Assembly (NCBI RefSeq): GCF_017571475.1
Contig: NZ_JAGETW010000001.1
Coordinates: 434,001 to 498,000 of the forward strand
Length of the DNA: 64,000 bases
Origin: Thiomicrorhabdus sp. 6S3-12
GTDB lineage: Bacteria; Pseudomonadota; Gammaproteobacteria; Thiomicrospirales; Thiomicrospiraceae
Direction: 5' to 3'
Shown here: piece by piece, positions 36,130 through 44,597 of the stretch
Layout: every line of letters begins with the position of its first letter
How positions within the stretch are numbered: position 1 is the first letter of the stretch
Translations under genes and position numbers: made by a program
The notes under the pieces: model-generated
What the model was told of the DNA's origin: nothing
The model's database searches: none
What the model saw: only the letters and a program-made list of their open reading frames with translations

Positions 36130-36306
36130 TCAAGCTCCTTAACGAATTCTTTTTCTGCCCGCATATATAAGGACTCTCTAAACAAATTTCAAGGATTCTG
36201 TTCTACTGGCATCAATATTGCGTTAACAATCATAAAACATTCACAAAATGTCAGTAAAATTCAATCCAATTTGCCTGAGATCCACTTCTTTTTTCAGGAG
36301 GCGTTT

Positions 36307-36492
36307 ATGTCAAACCCCAATTATATCCTGATTGCCAGAGGCCGTAAGCACCTGACTTTTAAAGCAACCCACTCCAATTACCAGTATCTTGAGGAAATCG
36401 GAATCTTAATATTGAAACAGCCAAAAAGCAGCTACTTGCGATATGACATTTTCCAAACAGAAAACGCCACACTTGCACTAACTTCTGCATAG
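36307..36492 (+). CDS. 61-residue hypothetical protein
   Basis: A short frame starting MSNPNYILIARGRKHL behind a perfect AGGAGG seven bases away. It is basic in the middle and probably a small beta-sheet domain (NYILIAR, EIGILILKQ). No signal or membrane helix. The frame could begin earlier (36271) but without a ribosome site. The strong site is the main evidence that it is real. Function unknown. Confidence 0.6.
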   Translation: MSNPNYILIARGRKHLTFKATHSNYQYLEEIGILILKQPKSSYLRYDIFQTENATLALTSA

Positions 36493-36512
36493 TACGCCTC
36501 TTTTTTGGGCAA

Positions 36513-36546
36513 TAAAAAACCCCGGAGCGAAATCGCACCGGGGTTC
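36513..36546 (-). terminator. Terminator of the zinc-receptor operon
   Basis: AACCCCGG/CCGGGGTT stem with a 12-base loop; on the minus strand it is followed by TTTTTTATT. It can also stop the small plus-strand gene. Confidence 0.85.
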
Positions 36547-36568
36547 AAAGTAAATCTACAAGACTTTT

Positions 36569-38752
36569 TTAGAAATCCACGCGCAGATTCAACTTGAAGT
36601 TTCGTCCTTGGGCCAGAGTATACCCTTTATAGGTATCCAGGAAATCCACATAGGACTTATCAAACAGATTCTCGACCGCCAGATTCATATACAGTTTCTG
36701 GTTCTGCGAACCTTTAATCATCGCCGAGTAACGCAGATTCCAAAGAGCATAGGCATCGGTTGAAGCTCGCCCGATCGACATATTGTCGAACTGCGAGAAA
36801 GGTTCATAAGCACCGGCCGAGTCTTTATCCGCCACCAGCTTGGTTTCCACAGTCCATTTCTGTCTGGTAAAGCCGTTCCAGTCCGCCGGTAGATAACTGT
36901 TCTGAACCAGCATATTATGCGCCGGAATCAGAGGAAGATCGCGAGAATTGTCTTCATCGCGCCCCTGAATCCACTCCAAAGCCAAAGACGACTGCCACTG
37001 CTTGTTCCAGCGGTGATCAATATTGAATTCAAAACCGCGAATAACCGCATCCGTCTGCTGTGCCTGCATTTCCGGCAAAGCGCCGCCCGAATCACAGGCG
37101 ACGATTTCACCTTCATTTGGCGAACCTTCCGACCCGCGACACAACCCGGTATTTGCCAGATAAATATAATTATCGACCCAGTTCTGATAGGCTGTCGCCA
37201 CCATACGTGTGGCGCCGTTGTCCCAGCGTAAAGACAGATCGGTATTCAAAGCAGTCTCTTCTTCCAACTCAGGATTCCCGATCTGATACGCCTGAACGCC
37301 TCCGTGCTCACCGCCGGCATAGAGTTCGAAAATGCTCGGCGCACGGAAACCGCGGGCAATATTCCCGGCCAGACTCCAACTATCGTCCAATCGGTAGGTC
37401 GCACCGAGAGATCCGGACCAGACGGCGAAATCACGTTCATTATTGGACTCGTCAAAAATCCCCGCTTCTTCGGTAAAGTGTTCATTATTACCGTCTACCG
37501 GCGCATACACATGATGCCAGTCGTAGCGCGCACCGATCTGTACCAGCCAGCGGTCGTAATCAGCCTCTTCAAACAGATACACCGCCTGCTTGCTGACATC
37601 GGCGCTCGGCGTCAAATGCCCGGATAACAGACGTTGCTCTTTTTCACTGAATTCGACACCGATCTCACCCTCAAAATCACCGAATGACGGGTGCTCGGCA
37701 GCCATTTTCAAGTCATGGCGTTTTACTTCCAGATTGAGGTAATGGTCTTCGCCTTCATCCTGAGCCATGGTTTCATACGGCAAATCATGCGCCGCTTCAC
37801 GCTTGTTAAGCGTATAAACCCAGGATGGCTTTAAAATCCAGTCACCGGAAAAAATTTCCGCGCTCAACTGGGTTTCCTGATTGCTCAACTTCTGTCCGGT
37901 CGGCAAAGCCTCAAATGCACTATTCGGCCCGTCCGCCTCAATACCCAAATAGTTCTGCTTCGACTGCCAAAGCTGGTGACGTAAAGTGATTTGCCCCCAC
38001 CCCTGACGCCAGCCTAAACCGATATTCGCTGCCCGGTTTTCGAAATTGGTATAGGGGACCGTACCGACAAACAGTGGACGATCGTCGGCCGGCGAGGCCG
38101 GAGTCGGACTGACAGCAGTATCCGCATTCGGAACTTTGAAATCGTCCGCTTTGCGGATACTGGCACCGGCGCTGATGGCAAAATCACGCGAGCCGGCACC
38201 GACTTTGGTTCCGACATGCATCTCGTCATTATTACTATTGAGTTCAAAGTCCACTTCACCGTGCTGTTCCTGCTCGAACGGCAGCGGGTCGGACAATACA
38301 TTGACCACGCCCCCCAAGGCTTCCGAGCCGTAAAGGACACTTTGCGGCCCGCGGATCACCTCAATACGCCCGGCAAGGTAAGGATCGACATTCGGCAAAT
38401 GACGTGTTCCATACGCTTGATAGTCGGTGCTGCTCCCGTTCGACAAAACTTTTACGCGCTCACCGGTCATGCCGCGAATCACAGGCTTGCCCGACTGTGG
38501 GCCGGCCGACAGGTTATTCACCCCCGGCGTCTGCGACAGCATTTCACCTAGAGAGCCGCTTTGCAAAGCACGTTTCGTCTCTTCATCCACTGCATCAATC
38601 TGTGACGGCACTTCAAAAGCCTCATGCTCATGAATCGGTGACGCCGATACGGTAATGTTTTCCAGAATGGTGTTGATTGCCTGATCTGCATAGACAGACA
38701 CAGGCATGCCGCCGGCCACCGCAATGGCCAGCGTTAATCGATTTAATCTCAT
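36569..38752 (-). CDS. TonB-dependent receptor, ZnuD-like (probable zinc uptake)
   Basis: A 727-residue receptor with signal peptide 1-22, plug 45-155 (LSQTPGVNNLSAGPQ, PVIRGMTGERVKVL, VIRGPQSVLYGSEALGG) and a barrel ending LNLRVDF. The plug segment around RGMTGERVKVL is similar to Neisseria ZnuD. A His-rich extracellular stretch (HEHEAFE) lies after the signal. Zinc is favoured by the preceding gene, whose product resembles small zinc-uptake partner proteins. The start has AGGAAACG upstream. Metal specificity is inferred, not proven. Confidence 0.82.
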   Translation of the reverse strand: MRLNRLTLAIAVAGGMPVSVYADQAINTILENITVSASPIHEHEAFEVPSQIDAVDEETKRALQSGSLGEMLSQTPGVNNLSAGPQSGKPVIRGMTGERVKVLSNGSSTDYQAYGTRHLPNVDPYLAGRIEVIRGPQSVLYGSEALGGVVNVLSDPLPFEQEQHGEVDFELNSNNDEMHVGTKVGAGSRDFAISAGASIRKADDFKVPNADTAVSPTPASPADDRPLFVGTVPYTNFENRAANIGLGWRQGWGQITLRHQLWQSKQNYLGIEADGPNSAFEALPTGQKLSNQETQLSAEIFSGDWILKPSWVYTLNKREAAHDLPYETMAQDEGEDHYLNLEVKRHDLKMAAEHPSFGDFEGEIGVEFSEKEQRLLSGHLTPSADVSKQAVYLFEEADYDRWLVQIGARYDWHHVYAPVDGNNEHFTEEAGIFDESNNERDFAVWSGSLGATYRLDDSWSLAGNIARGFRAPSIFELYAGGEHGGVQAYQIGNPELEEETALNTDLSLRWDNGATRMVATAYQNWVDNYIYLANTGLCRGSEGSPNEGEIVACDSGGALPEMQAQQTDAVIRGFEFNIDHRWNKQWQSSLALEWIQGRDEDNSRDLPLIPAHNMLVQNSYLPADWNGFTRQKWTVETKLVADKDSAGAYEPFSQFDNMSIGRASTDAYALWNLRYSAMIKGSQNQKLYMNLAVENLFDKSYVDFLDTYKGYTLAQGRNFKLNLRVDF

Positions 38753-38845
38753 CTTTCGTTTCCTGAATCAGTTGATTTTGTACGCAATCCTCCCTGAACG
38801 ATACTGCCTCAGGTGCAGCAGAACGGGGTCTTTACGTGTGAAAAA

Positions 38846-39172
38846 TTACGGATTCAGGCGTGGTGGCGCGCGGACGGAATAGGAGGCATAAGCCCTAATT
38901 TGAACGACAAACGAATAGAGCGTCGGAAGATATTCCGGCGTCGAAAAGCCGGGAGCCAAGAAACTGAAAAAGGCACTGTGAACTCGCGGTTCGGAAGCCT
39001 GATCGAAGGCATCGCAGTACGCAGAGTGCTCATGGAAAGGATGAACCTCGGCGTGAATAACCGCCGCAGTCTGCGCCAATACAAATAGCAACAAAATCCA
39101 TTTCCAAAAACGGAATGGATTTAAGAAAAATCGCGATTGCAGCGTTGGCGAAGCGGCTTTAGAGAGTTCCAT
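38846..39172 (-). CDS. Small His-rich periplasmic protein, zinc-uptake partner-like
   Basis: A 108-residue protein with an N-terminal membrane or signal helix (about 24-40, LLLFVLAQTAAVIHA). It continues with HPFHEHSAYCDAFDQ, a histidine/cysteine cluster. The end is VRAPPRLNP; a RAPP-type tail is typical of small proteins annotated as zinc-uptake chaperones beside ZnuD-like receptors. It lies 93 bases upstream of the receptor on the same strand. Metal binding by the His/Cys cluster is plausible. The family match is by memory and moderate. Confidence 0.6.
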   Translation of the reverse strand: MELSKAASPTLQSRFFLNPFRFWKWILLLFVLAQTAAVIHAEVHPFHEHSAYCDAFDQASEPRVHSAFFSFLAPGFSTPEYLPTLYSFVVQIRAYASYSVRAPPRLNP

Positions 39173-39540
39173 TCTTTGGATTATAAAGGAATCTTTGTTA
39201 AAAGCAGCCCCGTAATCTGCAGAAACCGCCTTTCACTGCCTACAGAAATTTATCCTCTGAGAGGATGTTTATAAAAAAAACTAATTATCCAAGAAAAATT
39301 TTAAAAAATCTTTTCACTTCCTGAATATAGATAAAACCATCCTTAGCCTTTACTATGCCCTACGGTAAGCAAAGCTTACTAGTAAGAAATATCACCTTTT
39401 ATTTTTTTCATTGGGTGGCCAGAATTTTATTTCCGGCGCTTTCTTCACGGCAAGTTTGCGAGCCCTAAATCGGCAAACGATTTAGAAAATATATCAATAA
39501 CTTATTAACAATAAATAATACAGACGAAGGATAATAAACC
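39173..39540. other. Intergenic region upstream of the acidic protein gene
   Basis: These 368 bases separate divergent genes. They hold three inverted repeats: ATCCTC-TGA-GAGGAT (39252-39266), GTAAGC-AAA-GCTTAC (39365-39379) and CTAAATCG-GCAAA-CGATTTAG (39465-39485). The first may be an operator for the zinc operon; the last is in the acidic gene's leader. No gene and no clear sigma-54 or sigma-28 site. Confidence 0.55.
39465..39485 (+). promoter_or_regulatory. Perfect 8-bp hairpin in the leader of the acidic protein gene
   Basis: CTAAATCG-GCAAA-CGATTTAG, perfect 8-bp arms, 55 bases before the ATG. It may be an operator or an mRNA-stabilising hairpin. Confidence 0.45.
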
Positions 39541-40704
39541 ATGGCAATGCTATTTACAGGCACTCCATTTGAAACAGAAACTCCTGAAGGAACGTTTTTT
39601 AACAATTTTCCCGGTGAAGCAGCCAATCCGCTTGGCGGGTTGGGAATGCTAACCGGCCTTATCACTTCAGGTATCGGTGAGTCACCTTTCTCAGGCTTCG
39701 GAGAGATGCCAACACCGTCCATTCCAGGAATGGATGGTGCCGGGCTTCCTGGCCTTGATTCTCTGACCGAAGCTGGACTGCCGACAGCAGCCGAACTGGG
39801 AGACAGTATTCTGTCGGGTGTGACCGGCGGCTTCGATCAGGCACTGGCGACTTTCAACGGAGATGTACTGGGAGCGGTTACCGGCGGCATTTCCCAAGGG
39901 GCTGCAGCCTTTGCCGGAGGACTTGAGGTACTGAACACCGAGGTTATCGGCGCAATTCCGGGTGCGATTGAAACACTGAGCGAGAATATGGGACCTTTAC
40001 AGGAAGCTCAAACAGCCCTTCTAGGCCTTCCTGCTCAAGGAACAGGTATGTTTGTGGAAGGCATCAGCAATGCAGCGGGAACCATCTCCTATGCCGCAAC
40101 GGCCGTTGGAAGCCTTCCGCAAATCGCTAGCTCCGTTATCGGTTCAGTAATCTCCACAGAAGACGGTTCGGCACTGCCGCAAATGGTTAACGCCGCAAAC
40201 GAAATCGTGACTACGGCAGCAACAACGTCTGGATCCATTGCGACACTGACCCAAACACTGTTCGACGCATCCGGCATGATCGATGTCCAAGGCACGCTAA
40301 CCGGCATTACCGAGAGTTTTGATCCTGAAACCGTCGCAACCGCATTTCAAGATTCTGCGACAGCCGTAGTCACCAGTCTGGAAGGCCTGGCAAGCATGCC
40401 TGAAAGCATGGCAGGCTTCGGTCAGGAACTGATCGCCAGCTTTCAAGAAACCGGCGGCTATTTAAGCGATGAATTCTTTAGCGGAATTATTGATCCAGAA
40501 GCACCTGAATCCGGATTGATCGGCAGCTTCATCGCAGAGGCAACCGCGCCGGCACAAGCATTTATCGAAGGGATGAACCCGATGGCGTCCGCACCTGGCG
40601 ATATGGGCAATCCTCTGGAAGGACTGATGGGCGCATTCGACGGTTTACAGCCACCTCAAGGCTTCAATCCGGCTCAATCTTTCCAGGACTTCTTCGCCGG
40701 CTAA
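39541..40704 (+). CDS. Unrecognised acidic protein with no Lys, Arg or His
   Basis: A 387-residue protein of unknown family. It has 28 Glu and 15 Asp and not one Lys, Arg, His, Cys or Trp. The N-terminal third is Gly/Pro-rich (GLPGLDSL, GMDGAGLPG). From about 80 on it is Ala/Gly/Thr/Ser-rich and probably amphipathic, ending in a Phe-rich tail (NPAQSFQDFFAG). No signal peptide, lipobox or RTX nonapeptide. AAGGA precedes the ATG, and a strong terminator follows. High acidity, absence of Cys and an amphipathic C-terminus suit type I secretion cargo, and a type I system lies 9 kb upstream, but that link is inference. Surface or storage-granule roles are equally open. Confidence 0.7.
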   Translation: MAMLFTGTPFETETPEGTFFNNFPGEAANPLGGLGMLTGLITSGIGESPFSGFGEMPTPSIPGMDGAGLPGLDSLTEAGLPTAAELGDSILSGVTGGFDQALATFNGDVLGAVTGGISQGAAAFAGGLEVLNTEVIGAIPGAIETLSENMGPLQEAQTALLGLPAQGTGMFVEGISNAAGTISYAATAVGSLPQIASSVIGSVISTEDGSALPQMVNAANEIVTTAATTSGSIATLTQTLFDASGMIDVQGTLTGITESFDPETVATAFQDSATAVVTSLEGLASMPESMAGFGQELIASFQETGGYLSDEFFSGIIDPEAPESGLIGSFIAEATAPAQAFIEGMNPMASAPGDMGNPLEGLMGAFDGLQPPQGFNPAQSFQDFFAG

Positions 40705-40731
40705 TATTTAAGCCTTAGAGAAGACGTTCAG

Positions 40732-40760
40732 AAAGGCGTAATTTCATATTACGCCTTTTT
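40732..40760 (+). terminator. Terminator after the acidic protein gene
   Basis: AAAGGCGTAAT-TTCAT-ATTACGCCTTT, 11-bp stem, then T-run. Confidence 0.9.
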
Positions 40761-40771
40761 ATGCTATCTAG

Positions 40772-40813
40772 CGTTTAAGTAATACCTTATCGAGATATGG
40801 CATTACTTAAACG
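40772..40813 (+). repeat. 12-bp perfect inverted repeat upstream of the repeat-bearing gene
   Basis: CGTTTAAGTAAT (40772-40783) and ATTACTTAAACG (40802-40813) are perfect inverted copies with an 18-base loop. It sits just after a terminator and 45 bases before the next ATG. It has no U-run, so it is not another terminator; an operator or leader structure is likely. Confidence 0.7.
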
Positions 40814-40858
40814 TTACAACGACGCCATGTCGATTAGACCACTCAACCGGACATTACT

Positions 40859-41851
40859 ATGCCGACAGCCATTTTGAACCAAAATATCGCCGCGGTCTCG
40901 GAGCTTTTCGAGAGACATCTGAATAACCTGCAAAACACCGAACTGCTGGAAAATCATTTACGCAACCTGCAAAACACCGAACTGTTAGAACGTCATTTAG
41001 ACAATCTGCACAGTCTGCTTCCTTCCGAAATGGAGCCACCTTCCGACCTGCCTTCCTTTGACACACTGATCGAACCGTTGAATAAAGCACCGGAAACACT
41101 TGTCTCTCTGGCTGAGGCGGTATCTGCTGAAGCTTCGAACATTCTGGGTGATAAAACGGATCCACAAACCGTAACTGAAGCGCTTAACCAGCTGGGCGAA
41201 ATCAACGGGCAAGCAATGGAAGCAATCCAATCGGGAATCGGTTACTTCACGCAAATACTCAATCCGATGAGCGCCGCTTTAATCGACATTGCCAGAACCG
41301 ATCTTAAAACGGTACCGGTATTAATTGATGAACAGATTACGCCGCAGGTGACACAGGTATTCGAAGTCTTAAATGAGCTTGCCCCCGAATTCCAGCAGAG
41401 CCTTCTTTCATTATTCTCGGCAATCCGTACCAGTACTGCCGACTTTCAGCAGGCCGTTGAAACAGGCTTAATCACTTTGCCGCAATCGATCGCCAAAGAG
41501 TCTGTCGCAATGCTCGAAACAGGTCTGCAATCGGTCGATTTCATCGGACAACAAATGCTGCCCGTAGCGAATGCAGCTTTGCAGACTATGCTATATGAAT
41601 CAACCGAACCGACGGCGGCTTTTATTGACAACCAGCTGAATCTGATTGACGACACCGCAGGTGTACTGGTAACAGATGATGTTTTACAGGCGCTGGAACC
41701 CCTTCCGGGGCAGGAATTATCCTCGTTTATTACACAGGATAATGGGTTTAATAATGCCGCTGCCAAACTTTCAAGTCCCGCAGACGCAGGCGAATTTTTA
41801 CTGCTGGCGAGTCAAGCACACACTCCGGTTTGGGAAGCGCTTATCAATTGA
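40859..41851 (+). CDS. Unrecognised acidic helical protein with 13-residue N-terminal repeats
   Basis: A 330-residue protein, predicted mostly alpha-helical, without Cys, signal peptide or membrane helix. Residues 15-53 are three tandem 13-residue repeats (ELFERHLNNLQNT, ELLENHLRNLQNT, ELLERHLDNLHSL). The rest has phasin-like helical text (AMEAIQSGIGYFTQIL, DFIGQQMLPVANAALQTM). Phasin-type granule binding is possible, as is secretion. It follows the acidic protein gene after a terminator and an inverted repeat, and shares its Gln/Thr/Ala style. No function claimed. Confidence 0.65.
   Translation: MPTAILNQNIAAVSELFERHLNNLQNTELLENHLRNLQNTELLERHLDNLHSLLPSEMEPPSDLPSFDTLIEPLNKAPETLVSLAEAVSAEASNILGDKTDPQTVTEALNQLGEINGQAMEAIQSGIGYFTQILNPMSAALIDIARTDLKTVPVLIDEQITPQVTQVFEVLNELAPEFQQSLLSLFSAIRTSTADFQQAVETGLITLPQSIAKESVAMLETGLQSVDFIGQQMLPVANAALQTMLYESTEPTAAFIDNQLNLIDDTAGVLVTDDVLQALEPLPGQELSSFITQDNGFNNAAAKLSSPADAGEFLLLASQAHTPVWEALIN
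40901..41017 (+). repeat. Three 39-bp coding repeats
   Basis: Three in-frame 39-base units encode the ELxExHLxNLQNT repeats (residues 15-53). They are alike in protein but diverged in DNA, so the duplication is not recent. Confidence 0.75.
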
Positions 41852-41880
41852 GAAAACCTCTGCGATGGAGCATTTCGTCT

Positions 41881-43143
41881 CTATGGACGTGCCGAGACTG
41901 AAGCTTGCTGCAACAGCTCTTCGAGTTTGTGCAAGTGATGCTCGGCCTGCCAATCAGTACCACCGAAAAGCGCAAAACGGATAATGCCCTCGGCATCGAT
42001 TAGGTAACTGCTTGGATAAGCAAAGACTTTCCAGTCTTTTACCGCCTTTCCTTCAGGGTCGAGCAGAATAGGGAAATTCAACTGATGTTGACGGTTGAAA
42101 GCCTGCACCGTTTCGCGGTCTTCTCCCAGATTGACCGCGAGAATTTCAAAAGGCCGGTTTTTCAGCTGTTGTTTCAAGGCCGCCATCGACGGCATTTCAT
42201 GCACGCAAGGCGGACACCAGCTGGCCCAGAAATTCAGCAAAACAACCTTGCCTTTAAGCTGCTGCAAATCGACCGTCTCGCCCTGCAGACTTAGCAGCTG
42301 TAACGGCAGGTTCTGAGCACCCTGATAAACACTTAACTCCAAGGAACGCGTTGCTTGCGGGAGAGCCTGTGCACTTGCTTTATGAATCTGTCGGGACTCG
42401 GCCAGATAAGGAAGCTGCCAATGCATGGCATCGATCAACTGTTCGGCGAGCCGATCCGCTGCCTGCTTCTCGCGCGGCAAGGCATCCGGGCGGAAATAGA
42501 AACGGTCTCGCAACTCCGGCATCAACTGAATAAAAACATCGCTGCCCTGAAGACTTAGTGTCTCCTGCAACTCCAGCAGATGCCAACGCCACGGAGAGAG
42601 TTCCGCCTGCAATACCGATATGGGTAAATTCGCATTGCTGACCTGCGGCCAGTAATCGGCCGATTTCCCCGGTTCCGGCGTATTGAGATAGAGGTTGGGA
42701 TTGATCAGCAACAGACCGACCTGGCTGAGCGGCTCGGCACGCTGATAAGCTTCCAAAGCCTTTAATGCTAGGATACCGGCCCGGTTCGGGGCAAGAATCC
42801 ACAAAGGTTTCTGCTCGTCATGCAAGCGCTCGATCAGAATTCTGATCCAATCCGCCGGTATTTTCTCGAACGCGCTGGGGGTCGGCGAGAGGAACAGCGC
42901 TTCATAAGGATCCAGCATAGTCACCGCAAATCCTTTGTCCGCCAGTTGCTCGGCGATTTTTCGTTCCTGACTCAGAACGCCGTATTCCGACGGCAACCAC
43001 AGGATCTGCGCCTGAGCGTCCTCCGGACGCAATTCGAAAAGCGGGATTTCCGCATCGCCTATCTGCTCAAGACGTCCCTGCCAGTCGGCCGCCTGAGACG
43101 CCCCCAGCCAAAACAAACACATGAACAGATAAACGATACGCAT
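41881..43143 (-). CDS. Fusion of hydrolase-like domain with TlpA-type thioredoxin
   Basis: A 420-residue periplasmic protein. Signal peptide 1-18 (GASQA). Residues 20-235 resemble a DUF3530 alpha/beta-hydrolase fold, but the nucleophile elbow reads APNRAG, so it lacks the catalytic Ser. Residues 275-410 are a TlpA/ResA thioredoxin with NFWASWCPPC. It probably reduces or isomerises disulfides in the periplasm, perhaps in metalloprotein maturation. It is last in the fetAB operon; its ATG directly follows the fetB stop (TAG-ATG). The fusion partner may be a peptide-binding module. Confidence 0.82.
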   Translation of the reverse strand: MRIVYLFMCLFWLGASQAADWQGRLEQIGDAEIPLFELRPEDAQAQILWLPSEYGVLSQERKIAEQLADKGFAVTMLDPYEALFLSPTPSAFEKIPADWIRILIERLHDEQKPLWILAPNRAGILALKALEAYQRAEPLSQVGLLLINPNLYLNTPEPGKSADYWPQVSNANLPISVLQAELSPWRWHLLELQETLSLQGSDVFIQLMPELRDRFYFRPDALPREKQAADRLAEQLIDAMHWQLPYLAESRQIHKASAQALPQATRSLELSVYQGAQNLPLQLLSLQGETVDLQQLKGKVVLLNFWASWCPPCVHEMPSMAALKQQLKNRPFEILAVNLGEDRETVQAFNRQHQLNFPILLDPEGKAVKDWKVFAYPSSYLIDAEGIIRFALFGGTDWQAEHHLHKLEELLQQASVSARP

Positions 43144-43953
43144 CTATTTTTTCGCCTTTTCAAGAACACTCAAGTGTAAGCGCTGGCGCTCGTCAAACAG
43201 CTTTTTGGCCGCCATCTCTACCGCAATCAAAGTCCCTGCTGCCGTCGATGTCGCGATCAACAGCATGATCATAATCTGGTATTTGACCGCTTCCATCGGA
43301 CTGGCTCCGGCAAGGATCTGCCCGGTCATCATGCCCGGCAGAGAAATGACCCCGGCCGCGACCAGCATATTGATCACCGGAATCATCGAAGCGTGCAGAC
43401 TTTGCTGCTTAATAAACTTCATCGACTCTTTGGCACTGTAACCCAATGCAAGTTGCGCCTCGATCTTATTTTTAAGCTGTTTGGTATTACGGGTCAAGTT
43501 ATCCAGACCGACGCCGATCGCCGTCATGCTATTACCGAGCAGCATCCCGAGAAGCGGAATGGCGTATTGCGGCTGATACCAGGGATCGGGCTGAATGACC
43601 AGAGTCAAGACGGCGACCAGCAATACCAGTGCGGTAACGGAAAGGGACATAAGCCCGATAAGAATGCTGCTGTACTTCTGAAAACGGTACTGCTGCCGCT
43701 TGGCAATCTCATAACCGGCCGCCAGCAGCATAATCAATCCCACCAGCGCAACCCAGATCGGATTATCGGCATAAAATACCCAGGTAAGCCAGACCCCCAT
43801 AAAAGAGAGCTGCGCCACCGCCCGCACATTGGCCCAAAAATATTGACCGACATGGGTAAACCCCTGCAACCATAAGATACCGCCCATCAATGCTACCAGC
43901 ACGGAAAGCATGGCCAGATCCCAGTAACTGATCAGAATCATCTGCGTTTCCAT
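43144..43953 (-). CDS. fetB: FetB-type ABC permease
   Basis: A 269-residue UPF0014/YbbM permease with seven or so membrane helices. The signatures are PLLGMLLGNSMTAIGVGLDNL and VISLPGMMTGQILAGASPMEAVKYQIMI (shown in parts). In E. coli FetAB exports iron and protects against peroxide. The start at 43953 has GGAGG seven bases upstream; an earlier start has none. It is two bases after fetA. Confidence 0.88.
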   Translation of the reverse strand: METQMILISYWDLAMLSVLVALMGGILWLQGFTHVGQYFWANVRAVAQLSFMGVWLTWVFYADNPIWVALVGLIMLLAAGYEIAKRQQYRFQKYSSILIGLMSLSVTALVLLVAVLTLVIQPDPWYQPQYAIPLLGMLLGNSMTAIGVGLDNLTRNTKQLKNKIEAQLALGYSAKESMKFIKQQSLHASMIPVINMLVAAGVISLPGMMTGQILAGASPMEAVKYQIMIMLLIATSTAAGTLIAVEMAAKKLFDERQRLHLSVLEKAKK

Positions 43954-43955
43954 AC

Positions 43956-44579
43956 TTAAGCCTCCTGCGCCTGCGGTGACGTTTTCTGCAGTTCTTCGAT
44001 GGAACAGCAATAGGTCGGACAAGCCAACCGGTCTCTTTGCGCCTGATCGTGACTGATCCAGATCGCGGCTCTTTGCCCCTGCTGCAAGTAGTCCTGCAAA
44101 AGCGTTTCCACCTGCAAAGTACTGTCCGGATCCAGATTGGCACTGGTCTCATCCAAAAGCAAGACTTTCGGTTCAAATGCCAGCCCTCTCAGCAACGCCA
44201 AACGCTGCTTTTCGCCACTTGAAAGCTGATCCGGATGCTGTTGCAGAATCGTGTCATTCAAGCCGACTTGCTGCAGAGTCTGCGCCGACGGCGATTGAAT
44301 AAAATGCTCACCGACCGTTTCCATCCACCAGGCCGTTTCCGCCGAAAAATACATAACCTGACGTCGCCAAACCGGGGCCGGCATAGAATCGGCCGCCAGC
44401 TCCTCAAGCAAAACCTTGCCATCATGCTCGATCAGATCGGCCATCGCTTTCAGCAATTGCGATTTACCGCTGCCGGAAGGCCCGTACAGCAACCATAGCT
44501 GCCCGGCGCCAATCCGCCAGTTAACCGGCTGGCGCATTCCCGGCGCCTGTAAGTCAGCGATTTCCAATAAAGCTTGCAT
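43956..44579 (-). CDS. fetA: FetA-type ABC ATPase
   Basis: A 207-residue ATPase with Walker A GPSGSGKS (about 34-41), signature LSSGEKQRLALLRG and Walker B VLLLDETSANLD. It pairs with the downstream permease. First gene of a three-gene operon with the thioredoxin fusion; in E. coli fetAB also sits beside a thioredoxin-like gene (cnoX). ATG at 44579 with GGGA nearby; a TTG one codon earlier is not needed. Confidence 0.88.
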   Translation of the reverse strand: MQALLEIADLQAPGMRQPVNWRIGAGQLWLLYGPSGSGKSQLLKAMADLIEHDGKVLLEELAADSMPAPVWRRQVMYFSAETAWWMETVGEHFIQSPSAQTLQQVGLNDTILQQHPDQLSSGEKQRLALLRGLAFEPKVLLLDETSANLDPDSTLQVETLLQDYLQQGQRAAIWISHDQAQRDRLACPTYCCSIEELQKTSPQAQEA

Positions 44580-44597
44580 CAATTTCCCACTTTATTT

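Noticed and set aside
39450-39463. Sigma-54-like GG/GC pair upstream of the acidic gene
   Set aside because: Only 7 bases separate GG and GC; sigma-54 needs 10.
41881-43143. Active esterase from the hydrolase-like domain
   Set aside because: The nucleophile elbow lacks Ser (APNRAG).
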